Assembly (NCBI GenBank): GCA_018401415.1
Contig: JAGYKV010000017.1
Span: 124,001 to 188,000, forward strand
Source of the DNA: Candidatus Nanopelagicales bacterium
GTDB lineage: Bacteria; Actinomycetota; Actinomycetes; S36-B12
Direction: 5' to 3'
Length of the DNA: 64,000 nt
Shown: positions 18,219 through 26,819 of the stretch, piece by piece
How positions within the stretch are numbered: position 1 is the first letter of the stretch
Layout: each line of letters starts with the position of its first letter
The notes under the pieces: generated by a model
Databases searched by the model: none
Told to the model about the DNA's origin: nothing
Seen by the model: only the letters and a program-made list of their open reading frames with translations
Position numbers and translations under genes: made by a program

Positions 18219-19327
18219 CTCAACGCCAATCAACCGAGCGCAAGAAGAGTGTCATTGCATTGTTGGCCAGCATGGCGGTCACGCTGGCGTTGGTTATTGC
18301 CACACTGGTGTTGCCGGTGCCCTTTGTGAAGATGGCTCCGGGCCCAACCTTCAATGTCATCGGAGATATTGATGGCCAGGAAATCATCAGCATCAGCGGC
18401 ACCACCACGTATCCCACCTCCGGTGAATTAGACATGACCACGGTGCGTGAGTCGGGCGGACCTCGCGGCGGGCTCACCTTTTTTGACGCCGTTGGTTCCT
18501 GGTTCAACCCCGACGATGCTGTAGTCCCACGTGAGCTGGTTTATCCGGATGAAATCAGCGGGGAAGAAGTGAAGTTAAGGAATGCCGCACTCTTTAGTAC
18601 ATCGGAATCAGATGCAGTTGCAGCAGCGCTTACCTATTTGAATCTTCCCGTCTCCACGGAAATCGTGGCAACAGCAATTGTTGCCGATGCACCCGCCGAT
18701 GGTGTCTTTGAGGCGCGCGATGAAATCATTGCCGTAAATGGCGAGCCGGTGAAAACACCATCCGATGTCGTTGAAGCAGTGCAAAGCCAACCTGTCGGCA
18801 CCACTTTTGAGTTTGATATCCGCCGAGCAATCAACAACGAATCCGATCAAAGTTTTGAAATCAAGGAGATGACCGTTGAAGTGACATCGGCCCGCAATCC
18901 CACCAATCAAGACAAACCTTTCATTGGAATTTCCGTGGGAGAGTTGTATTCGGCTGAATTCGATATTGATTTCACCTTGCAAGATGTTGGTGGGCCAAGT
19001 GCTGGCCTGATCTTCGCCACCGGAATCGTAGACAAACTCACCCCCGAGAACCTCACGGGTGGGGGCAATGTTGCAGGGACGGGCACCATTTCACCCGATG
19101 GTGTCATCGGGTCCATTGGTGGCATTCGACAAAAACTTGCGGGTGCGCGCAATGCGGGAGCCGAGTTGTTCTTGATGCCTCGCCAGCATTGTGCGGAGGC
19201 AAAAGGTTATGTCCCCGATGGCTTAACGGTTGTGCCCGTTTCCACCCTGTCCGAAGCCATCGATCAGCTGACCGCCTGGGTTCAGGGAGACCCACTGGAC
19301 ACCTGTCCGGCGGGCTCACCGGCGTGA
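18215..19327 (+). CDS. Membrane-anchored PDZ and Lon-type (S16) protease, YlbL-like
   Basis: The 370-residue product has one N-terminal transmembrane helix ('ALLASMAVTLALVIATLVLP'), a central PDZ domain ('VFEARDEIIAVNGEPVKTPSDVV') and a C-terminal S16 Lon proteolytic domain. The Ser/Lys dyad is visible: Ser262 in GGPSAG and Lys307 in GGIRQK. It is the counterpart of Rv3194c and Bacillus YlbL. Such proteases are expected to face the outside of the membrane and take part in envelope quality control. The GTG start overlaps the previous gene's stop. The UPF0182 gene follows 14 bases downstream, probably in the same operon. Confidence 0.9.
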   Translation: MTQRQSTERKKSVIALLASMAVTLALVIATLVLPVPFVKMAPGPTFNVIGDIDGQEIISISGTTTYPTSGELDMTTVRESGGPRGGLTFFDAVGSWFNPDDAVVPRELVYPDEISGEEVKLRNAALFSTSESDAVAAALTYLNLPVSTEIVATAIVADAPADGVFEARDEIIAVNGEPVKTPSDVVEAVQSQPVGTTFEFDIRRAINNESDQSFEIKEMTVEVTSARNPTNQDKPFIGISVGELYSAEFDIDFTLQDVGGPSAGLIFATGIVDKLTPENLTGGGNVAGTGTISPDGVIGSIGGIRQKLAGARNAGAELFLMPRQHCAEAKGYVPDGLTVVPVSTLSEAIDQLTAWVQGDPLDTCPAGSPA

Positions 19328-19341
19328 CGTAGGTTTGTGTC

Positions 19342-22341
19342 GTGACCACCGCTTACCCATCCAGTCCTGAAGCCGCCGAACGCCGCAAGGGGGGTGTCCT
19401 TCTTCCGACCATCGTCATTCTGGCCGGAATCGTGATCGCCTTCGTAATCTTCACCGGGTTCTACACCGAGTTCCTGTGGTTCGACTCCGTGGGCAAGACC
19501 CAGGTGTTCAATATTGCCCTCTTCACCCGGCTCATCATGTTCGGGATTTTCGCCCTGGTCATGGCCGTTGTGTCGGCTCTAGCCCTGATCATTGCCTTCC
19601 GGACCCGTCCGTCTTTTGTGGGTGCAACACCGGAGCAGGCAAGCCTTGAGCGCTATCGCATTGCCATTGAGCCCTACCGCAAGTGGCTTGCAGTTGCAAT
19701 CGTTGGCATCTTGTCCTTCTTCGCAGGTTTAGCTGGGTCGGGGGAGTACGGATCATATTTACTGTGGCAGAACTCGACTCCGTTTGGGCAAGTTGATCCC
19801 CAGTTCGGTATCGATCTGTCCTTCTACATGTTCGAACTTCCGTTCATCCGATTTGTTCTCGGCTTCGCTTTTGCCCTTGTGATTTTTTCAATGATCCTGA
19901 TCACCGGTATTCAGTACGTGTACGGCGGACTTCGGTTGCAGCCCAAAGGCGATCGGGCGACGGTTGCGGCTCAGGCTCAGTTATCCGCACTCATTGCGAT
20001 TTTCCTGCTCCTCAAGGCTGTGGCCTACTACCTCGACCGGTTTGGGCTGGTCACCAAGAGTGAGACTTTGGTCGCCGGATTCACCGGTTTGAAATACACC
20101 GATGTGTTTGCAGTTTTACCGGCACTCAACATCATGATTTTTGTGGCGATCATTGTTGCCGCCTTGTTCATCTTTAATATTTTCCGGCGACACTGGGTAA
20201 TCCCAACAATTGGCGCGGGGCTGCTGGTCCTCACATCCATTGTTGTTGGTGGCCTTTATCCGCTGGTTGTGCAGCAGTTCCAGGTTCGCCCCAGCGAGTT
20301 GGTGCGAGAGCAGCCCTACATTCAACGCAATATTGACGCGACCCGTACGGCCTATGACATTCAAGATGCCAAGATCACCGAATATGCGGGATCGGTGTCG
20401 CCCCCCACGGTGGAGACACTTCAAGCCAGTGCCGGCACGCTGAACAATATTCGCTTGATTGATCCTGCCGTTGTCTCACCCACGTACAACCAGTTGCAAC
20501 AGATTCGTGGCTACTACTCCTTCAATAACAAACTGGATGTGGACCGCTACGACCTGCCTCAAGGACAACGGGGAGCGGTTGTTGCGGTGCGTGAAATCAA
20601 TCTGGCCGGCATCCCCGACGGCCAGCGCAACTGGACAAATGATCGCGCCGTCTACACCCATGGCTACGGATTCGTGAGTGCCTACGACAACACCGCCCTG
20701 AGCAATGGAACTCCAGACTTCTTCGCATTTGATATCCCGCCGGTGGGCGAACTCGAGGTCACTCAGCCGCGCGTGTACTTCGGTGAATTGAGTCCGCAGT
20801 ACTCCATTGTTGGAGCGCCAGAGGGGTCACCACCCGTTGAATTGGATTACCCCGACGATGCCAGTCCCACCGGCCAGGCGACGAATACTTATGACGGTAC
20901 CGGTGGCGTTCCCATGGGTTCGCTATTTGGCAAGGTGCTTTTTGCCACCAAATTCCAAGACAGCAATATCTTGTTGTCCGACCTGGTGAATCCAGATTCG
21001 CAAATCATGTGGGATCGCACCCCGCTCACTCGGGTGGAGAAAGTCGCTCCCTGGCTCACCCTGGATCAAGACCCGTACCCCGTTGTCGCCGATGGCCGCA
21101 TCAAGTGGATTGTCGATGGCTACACCATGTCAAATGAATACCCCTACTCAAGCAGGGTGTCTCTTTCAGATGCAACGAGCGATTCGATCAGCAACCGCGT
21201 TGTTCAGTCGGGTCTTTTGCCTCGCGACCAAATCAACTACGTTCGCAACTCGGTCAAAGCTGTAGTGGATGCCTATGAAGGCACCGTCAATGTTTATGCG
21301 TGGGATGAATCGGATCCCGTGTTGCAAACATGGATGAAAGCATTCCCCGATGTTGTCGAGCCAAAATCAGCAATCCCAGCCGATGTCATGGAACATGTCC
21401 GTTACCCACAAGATATTTTCAAGGTGCAGCGCAACATCATGAGTCGCTATCACGTGACCGATGCGGTGACGTTCTACAACGGCACTGATGTGTGGATTGT
21501 TCCTTTCGATCCAACAGTGTCGCCCGCTCAGGTGTTCCAACCTCCGTACTACCTCACCCTGCAAATGCCAGGTCAAAGTGAGACTGCCTTCTCGCTCACC
21601 ACGACATTCGCACCGCAACGGCGACAAACCCTCGCGGCTTTCATGGCGGTGAACTCCGACCCGGGCGACGCGTACGGAACAATTGAAGTACTGCAATTAC
21701 CGAGTAACACCACGATTCCCGGACCCCAACAGGTGCAGAACAACTTTGAATCTGACCCGGTGGTCAGCTCGCAGTTGAACCTCTTGCGTCGGGGTGGATC
21801 TGAAGTTGAGTTGGGCAACCTATTATCACTTCCATTTAATGGCGGATTGCTCTACGTGGAACCGGTCTATATTCGCGCAGCATCTGACGGTTACCCACTT
21901 CTTCGCAAGGTGCTTGCCGGTTACGGCGCAAACGTCGCGCTCGAAGACAATCTCTCCACCGCCTTGGCCAAGGTCTTGGGGACAAATCCCGAAGCGTTAC
22001 CCGATTCACTCCCCGATATTGATTTAGGAGCAGGGGGCGTGACAATTGATCCGGACACCGGCGAGGAACTGGTAACACCAGACCAACCAACGTCATCTGA
22101 TCCGGTCATCGCACTTTCACAGGGAATCGAAGCGGCCCAGAAGGCTTATGCAGACGGCCAAGCAGCTTTGGCCGAAGGTGACTTTGCCGCCTATGGTGAG
22201 GCGCAGGAGCGTCTGCGTTTGGCCCTCGATGAAATCGCCCGGGCCGAAGATATTTTGAATCCGCAGCCCGAAGCGGTGCCAGCCCCACCAGAAGACCTGC
22301 CGGAAGATCTGCCGGAGGGTGAAGGCGCAACAACGGCATGA
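19342..22341 (+). CDS. UPF0182-family large membrane protein
   Basis: This 999-residue protein matches the actinobacterial UPF0182 family (Rv3193c-like) in length and layout. About seven transmembrane helices occupy the first 300 residues (for example 'IVILAGIVIAFVIFTGFYTEFLWF'). A long, probably extracytoplasmic domain follows, with conserved 'RDQINYVRNSVKAVVDAY' and 'YPQDIFKVQRNIMSRYHV'. A low-complexity acidic, Pro-rich tail ends the protein. No biochemical function is established for the family. The gene starts with GTG 14 bases after the PDZ protease, and its TGA overlaps the ATG of the methyltransferase gene. Confidence 0.92.
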   Translation: MTTAYPSSPEAAERRKGGVLLPTIVILAGIVIAFVIFTGFYTEFLWFDSVGKTQVFNIALFTRLIMFGIFALVMAVVSALALIIAFRTRPSFVGATPEQASLERYRIAIEPYRKWLAVAIVGILSFFAGLAGSGEYGSYLLWQNSTPFGQVDPQFGIDLSFYMFELPFIRFVLGFAFALVIFSMILITGIQYVYGGLRLQPKGDRATVAAQAQLSALIAIFLLLKAVAYYLDRFGLVTKSETLVAGFTGLKYTDVFAVLPALNIMIFVAIIVAALFIFNIFRRHWVIPTIGAGLLVLTSIVVGGLYPLVVQQFQVRPSELVREQPYIQRNIDATRTAYDIQDAKITEYAGSVSPPTVETLQASAGTLNNIRLIDPAVVSPTYNQLQQIRGYYSFNNKLDVDRYDLPQGQRGAVVAVREINLAGIPDGQRNWTNDRAVYTHGYGFVSAYDNTALSNGTPDFFAFDIPPVGELEVTQPRVYFGELSPQYSIVGAPEGSPPVELDYPDDASPTGQATNTYDGTGGVPMGSLFGKVLFATKFQDSNILLSDLVNPDSQIMWDRTPLTRVEKVAPWLTLDQDPYPVVADGRIKWIVDGYTMSNEYPYSSRVSLSDATSDSISNRVVQSGLLPRDQINYVRNSVKAVVDAYEGTVNVYAWDESDPVLQTWMKAFPDVVEPKSAIPADVMEHVRYPQDIFKVQRNIMSRYHVTDAVTFYNGTDVWIVPFDPTVSPAQVFQPPYYLTLQMPGQSETAFSLTTTFAPQRRQTLAAFMAVNSDPGDAYGTIEVLQLPSNTTIPGPQQVQNNFESDPVVSSQLNLLRRGGSEVELGNLLSLPFNGGLLYVEPVYIRAASDGYPLLRKVLAGYGANVALEDNLSTALAKVLGTNPEALPDSLPDIDLGAGGVTIDPDTGEELVTPDQPTSSDPVIALSQGIEAAQKAYADGQAALAEGDFAAYGEAQERLRLALDEIARAEDILNPQPEAVPAPPEDLPEDLPEGEGATTA

Positions 22342-22937
22342 CCCTCCCAGCGCATTGGGATGACCGGTATGAAAACAATCCGGCATCTAAATTGAGTTGG
22401 CATCAAGAGCGTTCACCGGAAGTTGATTTTGTTGCCGAGTCTGTGGGCAAAGGAACACCCATTATTGATATCGGTGGGGGACTGTCGCCGTTTGTTGATC
22501 AACTGGTGGATCTGGAGTTCACCAATCTCACGGTGCTCGACATCAGTGCGTTTGCGCTCTCCGAAGGAAAGCGCCGCATTGAAAGCAATCAGGTGGAGTG
22601 GATCTGTGCTGATATTCGGCAGTGGCAACCCGAGCGCATGTATGGCCTCTGGCACGACCGTGCGGTATTCCATTTCCTGACCGACCCAGAGGATCAACGC
22701 CGCTACTGGGAACTGGCCGCCGAAACCCTGGTTCCCGGCGGAATGCTCATGCTCGGGTGCTTCTCGGAAAACGGCCCCGACACCTGTTCGGGGCTTCCAG
22801 TCACTCGCCACTCGATCGCCGACCTGATCGAGGCAGCGGGCACCGATTTCGAGGTCATTGAAACCAGAACCGAGAATCACGTCACTCCACGTGGAGGTAT
22901 TCAGGAGTTCGCGTGGCTTTACGCCCAGCGGCTCTAG
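22338..22937 (+). CDS. Class I SAM-dependent methyltransferase
   Basis: The protein has 199 residues. The SAM-binding motif I is 'PIIDIGGGLSPFVDQLV', with an acidic motif II 'LTVLDISAFAL', a motif 'WICADIRQW' and 'LVPGGMLMLGCFSENGP' (motif post-IV). The opening 'HWDDRYENNPASKLSWHQ' is typical of a widespread family of small-molecule methyltransferases that includes thiopurine- and tellurite-methyltransferase-like proteins. The substrate is unknown. The ATG overlaps the UPF0182 stop (ATGA), so it is the last gene of that operon. The tRNA gene follows. Confidence 0.85.
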   Translation: MTLPAHWDDRYENNPASKLSWHQERSPEVDFVAESVGKGTPIIDIGGGLSPFVDQLVDLEFTNLTVLDISAFALSEGKRRIESNQVEWICADIRQWQPERMYGLWHDRAVFHFLTDPEDQRRYWELAAETLVPGGMLMLGCFSENGPDTCSGLPVTRHSIADLIEAAGTDFEVIETRTENHVTPRGGIQEFAWLYAQRL

Positions 22938-22951
22938 TCACGACCCGCAAG

Positions 22952-22979
22952 TCGACACATAAGAACACACGCGTATAGT
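22952..22979 (+). promoter_or_regulatory. Sigma-70-type promoter of the initiator tRNA gene
   Basis: A -35-like TCGACA (22952-22957) is separated by 16 bases from a -10-like TATAGT (22974-22979). Transcription would begin near 22986, about 13 bases before the mature tRNA. The match is good for an actinobacterial tRNA promoter but untested. Confidence 0.6.
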
Positions 22980-22998
22980 TAGTCAAGCAATAAAGCGA

Positions 22999-23075
22999 CG
23001 CGGGGTGGAGCAGCTCGGTAGCTCGCTGGGCTCATAACCCAGAGGTCACAGGTTCAAATCCTGTCCCCGCTACCA
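22999..23075 (+). tRNA. Initiator tRNA-Met (fMet), anticodon CAT
   Basis: The 77-nt gene folds as a cloverleaf and encodes the 3' CCA. The anticodon CAT is at 23033-23035. Two initiator hallmarks are visible: an unpaired position 1-72 (C with T) at the end of the acceptor stem, and three consecutive G-C pairs at the base of the anticodon stem (GGG/CCC). These separate it from an elongator tRNA-Met or tRNA-Ile2. Confidence 0.97.
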
Positions 23076-23080
23076 ATGTC

Positions 23081-23117
23081 AAGTCCCGGGACATCGTTAA
23101 CCCCTGTCCCGGGACTT
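23081..23117 (+). terminator. Intrinsic terminator of the tRNA gene
   Basis: A perfect 13-bp stem (23081-23093 pairing with 23105-23117, AAGTCCCGGGACA) with an 11-base loop is followed by TGTTTACTTTTT. It lies five bases after the tRNA 3' end. Confidence 0.9.
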
Positions 23118-23250
23118 TGTTTACTTTTTGAATTTGTGGCCTTGGGGAACTACTGCCTTGGCTTTACACATATAGATCGAAGGCCTTAGCCCATAGACTC
23201 CGACGGCGAGGCGGCCCTTTCCCAACGCGTACACGCACTATCGTCATGGA

Positions 23251-24045
23251 ATGGCCATCGCAGGTCCCTACCTGGAGGCCCTCGGCCTCACGCCCCTCGA
23301 CCCGACACTGTCCTTCCTGGCAGAGGTGACCCGCAGGCATGTCGCCACCTTCCCGTTCAGCAGCGTCGGTCCTCGCCTAGGCGATGCCTTGCCCCTGGAT
23401 CCCGACAGCCTGCTCGACCGCATTGTCGTGCGCGATCGAGGCGGCTACTGCTTCGAGCAGAATGGACTGCTGTTTGAGGTGCTTGAGGAACTGGGCTTCG
23501 ATGCGACCATCCAGCTTGCTCGGGTGATCCACAACCAGGACATCCACCCGGGCCTCACCCATCGCGTGGCGCTCGTTGAGGTTGATGGACGCCAGTACGT
23601 TGTCGACGTCGGATTCGGGCCGCTCGGGCCGCCCTTCCCCGTCCCGATGCCGGGCTCCGCTCGGACAGGCGACGATGCACGCTTCCGCGTCCACGAGGTG
23701 CGGCCGGGCGAGTTCCACATGCAGTCAGTTGTGGACGGCGACCACTACTCTCTGTACCGCTTCGATCTCGTGCGCTACGGACAGTCCGACTGCGAGCTGG
23801 GCCACTTCTACTCGCACCGGCACCCGGATGCCGTGTTCGTCAACAACCTGGTCGCCTCGCTCATCCTGGACGACGAGGTGCGCTCACTGCGCAACCGCGA
23901 GTACCGGGTGCTGCGTGGCGACGCATACACCGCGACGGGCGTCACCAGTGCACCCCAGTTGCGCGACCTGCTTTCCGCCGAGTTCGGCATCCGGGTCAGC
24001 GATGCGGAAGCCCAACGGCTCGTCAACGAACTCCCGTCGGCCTGA
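23251..24045 (+). CDS. Arylamine N-acetyltransferase (NAT)
   Basis: NAT transfers an acetyl group from acetyl-CoA to arylamines or hydrazines. The Cys-His-Asp triad is visible: Cys67 in RGGYCFEQN, His104 in GLTHRVALVE and Asp119 in YVVDVGFG. The length (264 residues) is standard, and the start ATG gives the expected N-terminus. The gene is noticeably richer in G and C than its neighbours: nearly every third base is G or C in runs such as GAGGCCCTCGGCCTCACG. It sits directly downstream of a tRNA gene. Both suggest acquisition from a high-GC actinobacterium. It ends 23 bases from the convergent membrane-protein gene. Confidence 0.92.
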   Translation: MAIAGPYLEALGLTPLDPTLSFLAEVTRRHVATFPFSSVGPRLGDALPLDPDSLLDRIVVRDRGGYCFEQNGLLFEVLEELGFDATIQLARVIHNQDIHPGLTHRVALVEVDGRQYVVDVGFGPLGPPFPVPMPGSARTGDDARFRVHEVRPGEFHMQSVVDGDHYSLYRFDLVRYGQSDCELGHFYSHRHPDAVFVNNLVASLILDDEVRSLRNREYRVLRGDAYTATGVTSAPQLRDLLSAEFGIRVSDAEAQRLVNELPSA

Positions 24046-24068
24046 TCGCTCACTTCATGGTGTTGCGA

Positions 24069-25031
24069 TCATGTGCGTCCGCGCAAGGCCTTCCACCAGC
24101 CTTCGGTGACATCAAATGCGGTTACCACGCCAATGACCCACGCGATCATTGTTGGAATGAGATCGATGAATGTTTTAAATTCTCCAACGGTGATGGCAGC
24201 CATGAACTCGGAGTTGAGTAGCTGATCAGAAGCGATAATGAATATCGCCGAAAATGCGAAAGAGAGACTTAGCAGGGAGTTGACTGCAGCAAGGGGGATA
24301 GTCCACCTACCCGTGCGATATTTGATGAGTTCCAAAGTGATGCTGGCGAGAAGGATCACTATCAAGATAGGAATCCACAACGTGCTCAATGCTGGATTCA
24401 GAATTGGAATCGGTGGGCCGCCTGGGTCAAAGGACTCTTGGTAGGTGGGTTGCCACAACAGGAACAAGACCAATAGGGAGAGCCCTGTGATCGAGGCCAA
24501 CGTGTCACCCAAGCCAATCCGGTTCTCGGTGATCTCGGGTAGGTCATCAAAGTCCCACTCAGAAGTCACCGAGGAACTATCCGTGGTTCGTCGATCAATC
24601 ACGGCAAACACCAGCGTGATCCAGAACGCGACCTGGATACCCACCATGAATCCTGATCCCAATGCGGCGAGAACAACGCTCCACACACTTTCCCTGGTTA
24701 ATGCGGTTGTTACGCCCACCACCACGGTCACGATCGGCACAACAATGGAGACCAGAAGTTTCAACAGCCTGATGTACTCGGGATAGAACCTTGGGCCGAT
24801 CAAGGAAAGAGATCTTCCTGAGTACGTGGCCGAGACTCTCATTGGATCGCCGAGCTCGCGAAGTACCAGTCGCTCAGCAGTCTCTGGATTTTCACCTCGC
24901 GACATTTGCTCCAGCACGGAGGTATCAATTAACTGTCGGAGTTTCACACTCACACCGGCACGCTGTTCTTCAGGAATTCCTTTGAGAACTGCGGTGATAT
25001 AACGGTCGGTCCAGGTTGTTGTGGTCGTCAT
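24069..25031 (-). CDS. Membrane protein with N-terminal HAAS/permease-prefix-like domain
   Basis: This is a 320-residue protein. The first about 75 residues ('WTDRYITAVLKGIPEEQRAG', 'LRELGDPMRVSATYSGR') form a small helical domain like the HAAS or permease-prefix domains. Those occur in putative membrane sensors, often with a PadR-type regulator. Six to seven hydrophobic segments follow. No PadR gene is adjacent. Function is unknown. The gene is convergent with the NAT gene and divergent from the secreted-protein gene, about 200 bases away. Confidence 0.6.
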   Translation of the reverse strand: MTTTTTWTDRYITAVLKGIPEEQRAGVSVKLRQLIDTSVLEQMSRGENPETAERLVLRELGDPMRVSATYSGRSLSLIGPRFYPEYIRLLKLLVSIVVPIVTVVVGVTTALTRESVWSVVLAALGSGFMVGIQVAFWITLVFAVIDRRTTDSSSVTSEWDFDDLPEITENRIGLGDTLASITGLSLLVLFLLWQPTYQESFDPGGPPIPILNPALSTLWIPILIVILLASITLELIKYRTGRWTIPLAAVNSLLSLSFAFSAIFIIASDQLLNSEFMAAITVGEFKTFIDLIPTMIAWVIGVVTAFDVTEGWWKALRGRT

Positions 25032-25230
25032 GGCCGCATCTTCTTTCCCTCAAGTTCACCCAACACATACGAGTGTGGCATTTTCAGCATGTATTTGCTT
25101 CCGCTGGCCAACCTGTTGACCGGTCATAAGGAGAGGGGACTGGAGGGATTGCGCGAGTTCGTGGAAATCACGAGCAAATCTGAAAATGCGTGAGAGCATG
25201 AAACCCCGGTCGAGGTGAAAGGACACAGTC

Positions 25231-25763
25231 GTGATGAGAGTTCTAGGAGTTATTGGGGTTTTAGCACTGACCTTGGGTCTAGTTGCTCCGGCGCAGGCCA
25301 TGGGTTCGGGCGATGCCTACGAAAACATGCAGGTAGGTGTGACCTATACGGTTTATGAACCTTCTTTCACGGCAGGTCTCAAGGCGCGGCACATTGGTGG
25401 CAATGATCTCTGCACTCAGGGTAAAGAAGAAAATCTGACTGCTCAATATGGAAAGGGCAACACTCGCAATTTCACCATCACTGAGGGAATCCCATGTGCT
25501 CTGATATCGGCGTCGGAGCTACCGTTCTTCGAACAAATATCAATGGAGCCAAGGCATTTGTGCAGGCCTACTGCGATCCCGCATCTTCAAAGAAATGTAC
25601 TAAAGCCGACGTTATCAAGTACGGCGGACATCTTGAGGTGACTTTGCCTGGAGTGAATGGATTGCGTCCAACACGCATTTGGATCGAAACATATGGTGGC
25701 AAGAATCTTTCAGCCCAACAGTTGGTGCAGATTGCCAAGAGTTTGACGCCGGTGGGAAGCTAG
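25231..25763 (+). CDS. Secreted protein of unknown family, interrupted by a frameshift
   Basis: The first frame begins GTG ATG (25231/25234) behind GAAAGGA and encodes a clear signal peptide ('VLGVIGVLALTLGLVAPAQA', cleavage after about residue 24). It then gives about 60 residues of mature protein. The reading frame switches near 25485: adding one G to GGG at 25485-25487 yields 'TEGNPMCSDIGVGATVLR' and a continuous 178-residue product ending at 25763. The mature part has four cysteines, compatible with two disulfides, and no motif I recognise. It lies between the HAAS-like membrane protein and the iron transporter, convergent with the latter. Confidence 0.6.
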
Positions 25764-25766
25764 CAG

Positions 25767-26819
25767 TCAGTTGGCATACACGCTGGCAGGACCGGTGGGA
25801 ATTACCCGAACATTCTCCCCCAGGCTGACAGTAGATTCACCTGGAACGCGGACTGCGATTGATTCACCGCTGGTGAGTGTGACATGAACAAGACTGTCAT
25901 GACCGTGGTAGGTAATGCCATGAACTTTTCCCAGTCCGCCCGGTGCGAGCGAGCCGCCAACTGGGCGGGGATCGACCATCACCAGTTGCTCAGGGCGTAA
26001 CACTGCGGTGACCGCTTCGGTGTTGGCGGGAATATCCCCCCTGATGCGGAGACTTCCCAGAGACGTGTGGACGGAGTCTCCGCCGGTGTAGGTGGCGGAC
26101 AGCTCAACCGAGTCGCCAACGAAGCGCGCTGTTTCAATGTCTGTTGGATCCTGATACAAAGCGGATGGTTCTGACATTTGAACGAGTTGCCCATTGCGCA
26201 TGACAGCGACTTTGTCCGCAATAGAGAGTGCTTCTTCTTGGTCGTGAGTGACCAAGATGGAAGTTGTTCCAAGTGCGGTGAGGAGTTCACGAACTTCGGT
26301 GCGCAGGGTTGTGCGCAGGCCGGCATCGAGGGCAGAAAAAGGTTCATCGAGTAAAAGGACATCGGGGCGAGGGGCAAGGGCGCGAGCTAGGGCAACGCGT
26401 TGTTGTTGGCCGCCGGAAAGTTCCTGTGGTCGTGCTTCCGCGAAGTCGTTCATGCCCACCATGGTGAGAACTTCCGTGATGCGATCTTTACTTGCAGGGG
26501 ATTTGTCCAGCCCAAATCCAACATTTTTTTGGACATCGAGGTGTGGGAACAACGCGCCTTCCTGGGGAACGATTCCCACGCGTCGCTTCTCTGGGGGAAC
26601 CCACACACCGGGACCAGACACTTGGTGATCACCAAAGGCGACCGTGCCCTTGGTCGGAATGAGGAAACCTGCCAGCACTCGCAGGAGAGTTGTCTTACCC
26701 GACCCACTGGAGCCGAGAACGGCAACGAACTCGCCCGAGTCCACTGAGAGGTTGAGGTCTTTAAGTATGGGTGGGCCACCGTATCCAGCGGTTAATCCCT
26801 TCACTTGAACATTTGTCAC
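25767..26819 (-). CDS. Iron(III) ABC transporter ATP-binding protein (FbpC-like)
   Basis: The 350-residue ATPase drives iron import with the permease and binding protein encoded upstream. Walker A GSSGSGKTT is at residues 36-44, the Q-loop lies in 'VGIVPQEGALFPH', the signature is 'LSGGQQQRVALARAL', Walker B is 'LLLDEPFSALD' and the H-loop is 'LVTHDQEEAL'. A C-terminal TOBE-like regulatory domain occupies the last about 110 residues. I start it at GTG 26819, which overlaps the permease stop by GTGA; the longer open frame upstream lies inside the permease gene. Its closest functional relatives include spermidine/sulfate ATPases, but the partner binding protein argues for iron. Confidence 0.85.
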   Translation of the reverse strand: MTNVQVKGLTAGYGGPPILKDLNLSVDSGEFVAVLGSSGSGKTTLLRVLAGFLIPTKGTVAFGDHQVSGPGVWVPPEKRRVGIVPQEGALFPHLDVQKNVGFGLDKSPASKDRITEVLTMVGMNDFAEARPQELSGGQQQRVALARALAPRPDVLLLDEPFSALDAGLRTTLRTEVRELLTALGTTSILVTHDQEEALSIADKVAVMRNGQLVQMSEPSALYQDPTDIETARFVGDSVELSATYTGGDSVHTSLGSLRIRGDIPANTEAVTAVLRPEQLVMVDPRPVGGSLAPGGLGKVHGITYHGHDSLVHVTLTSGESIAVRVPGESTVSLGENVRVIPTGPASVYAN

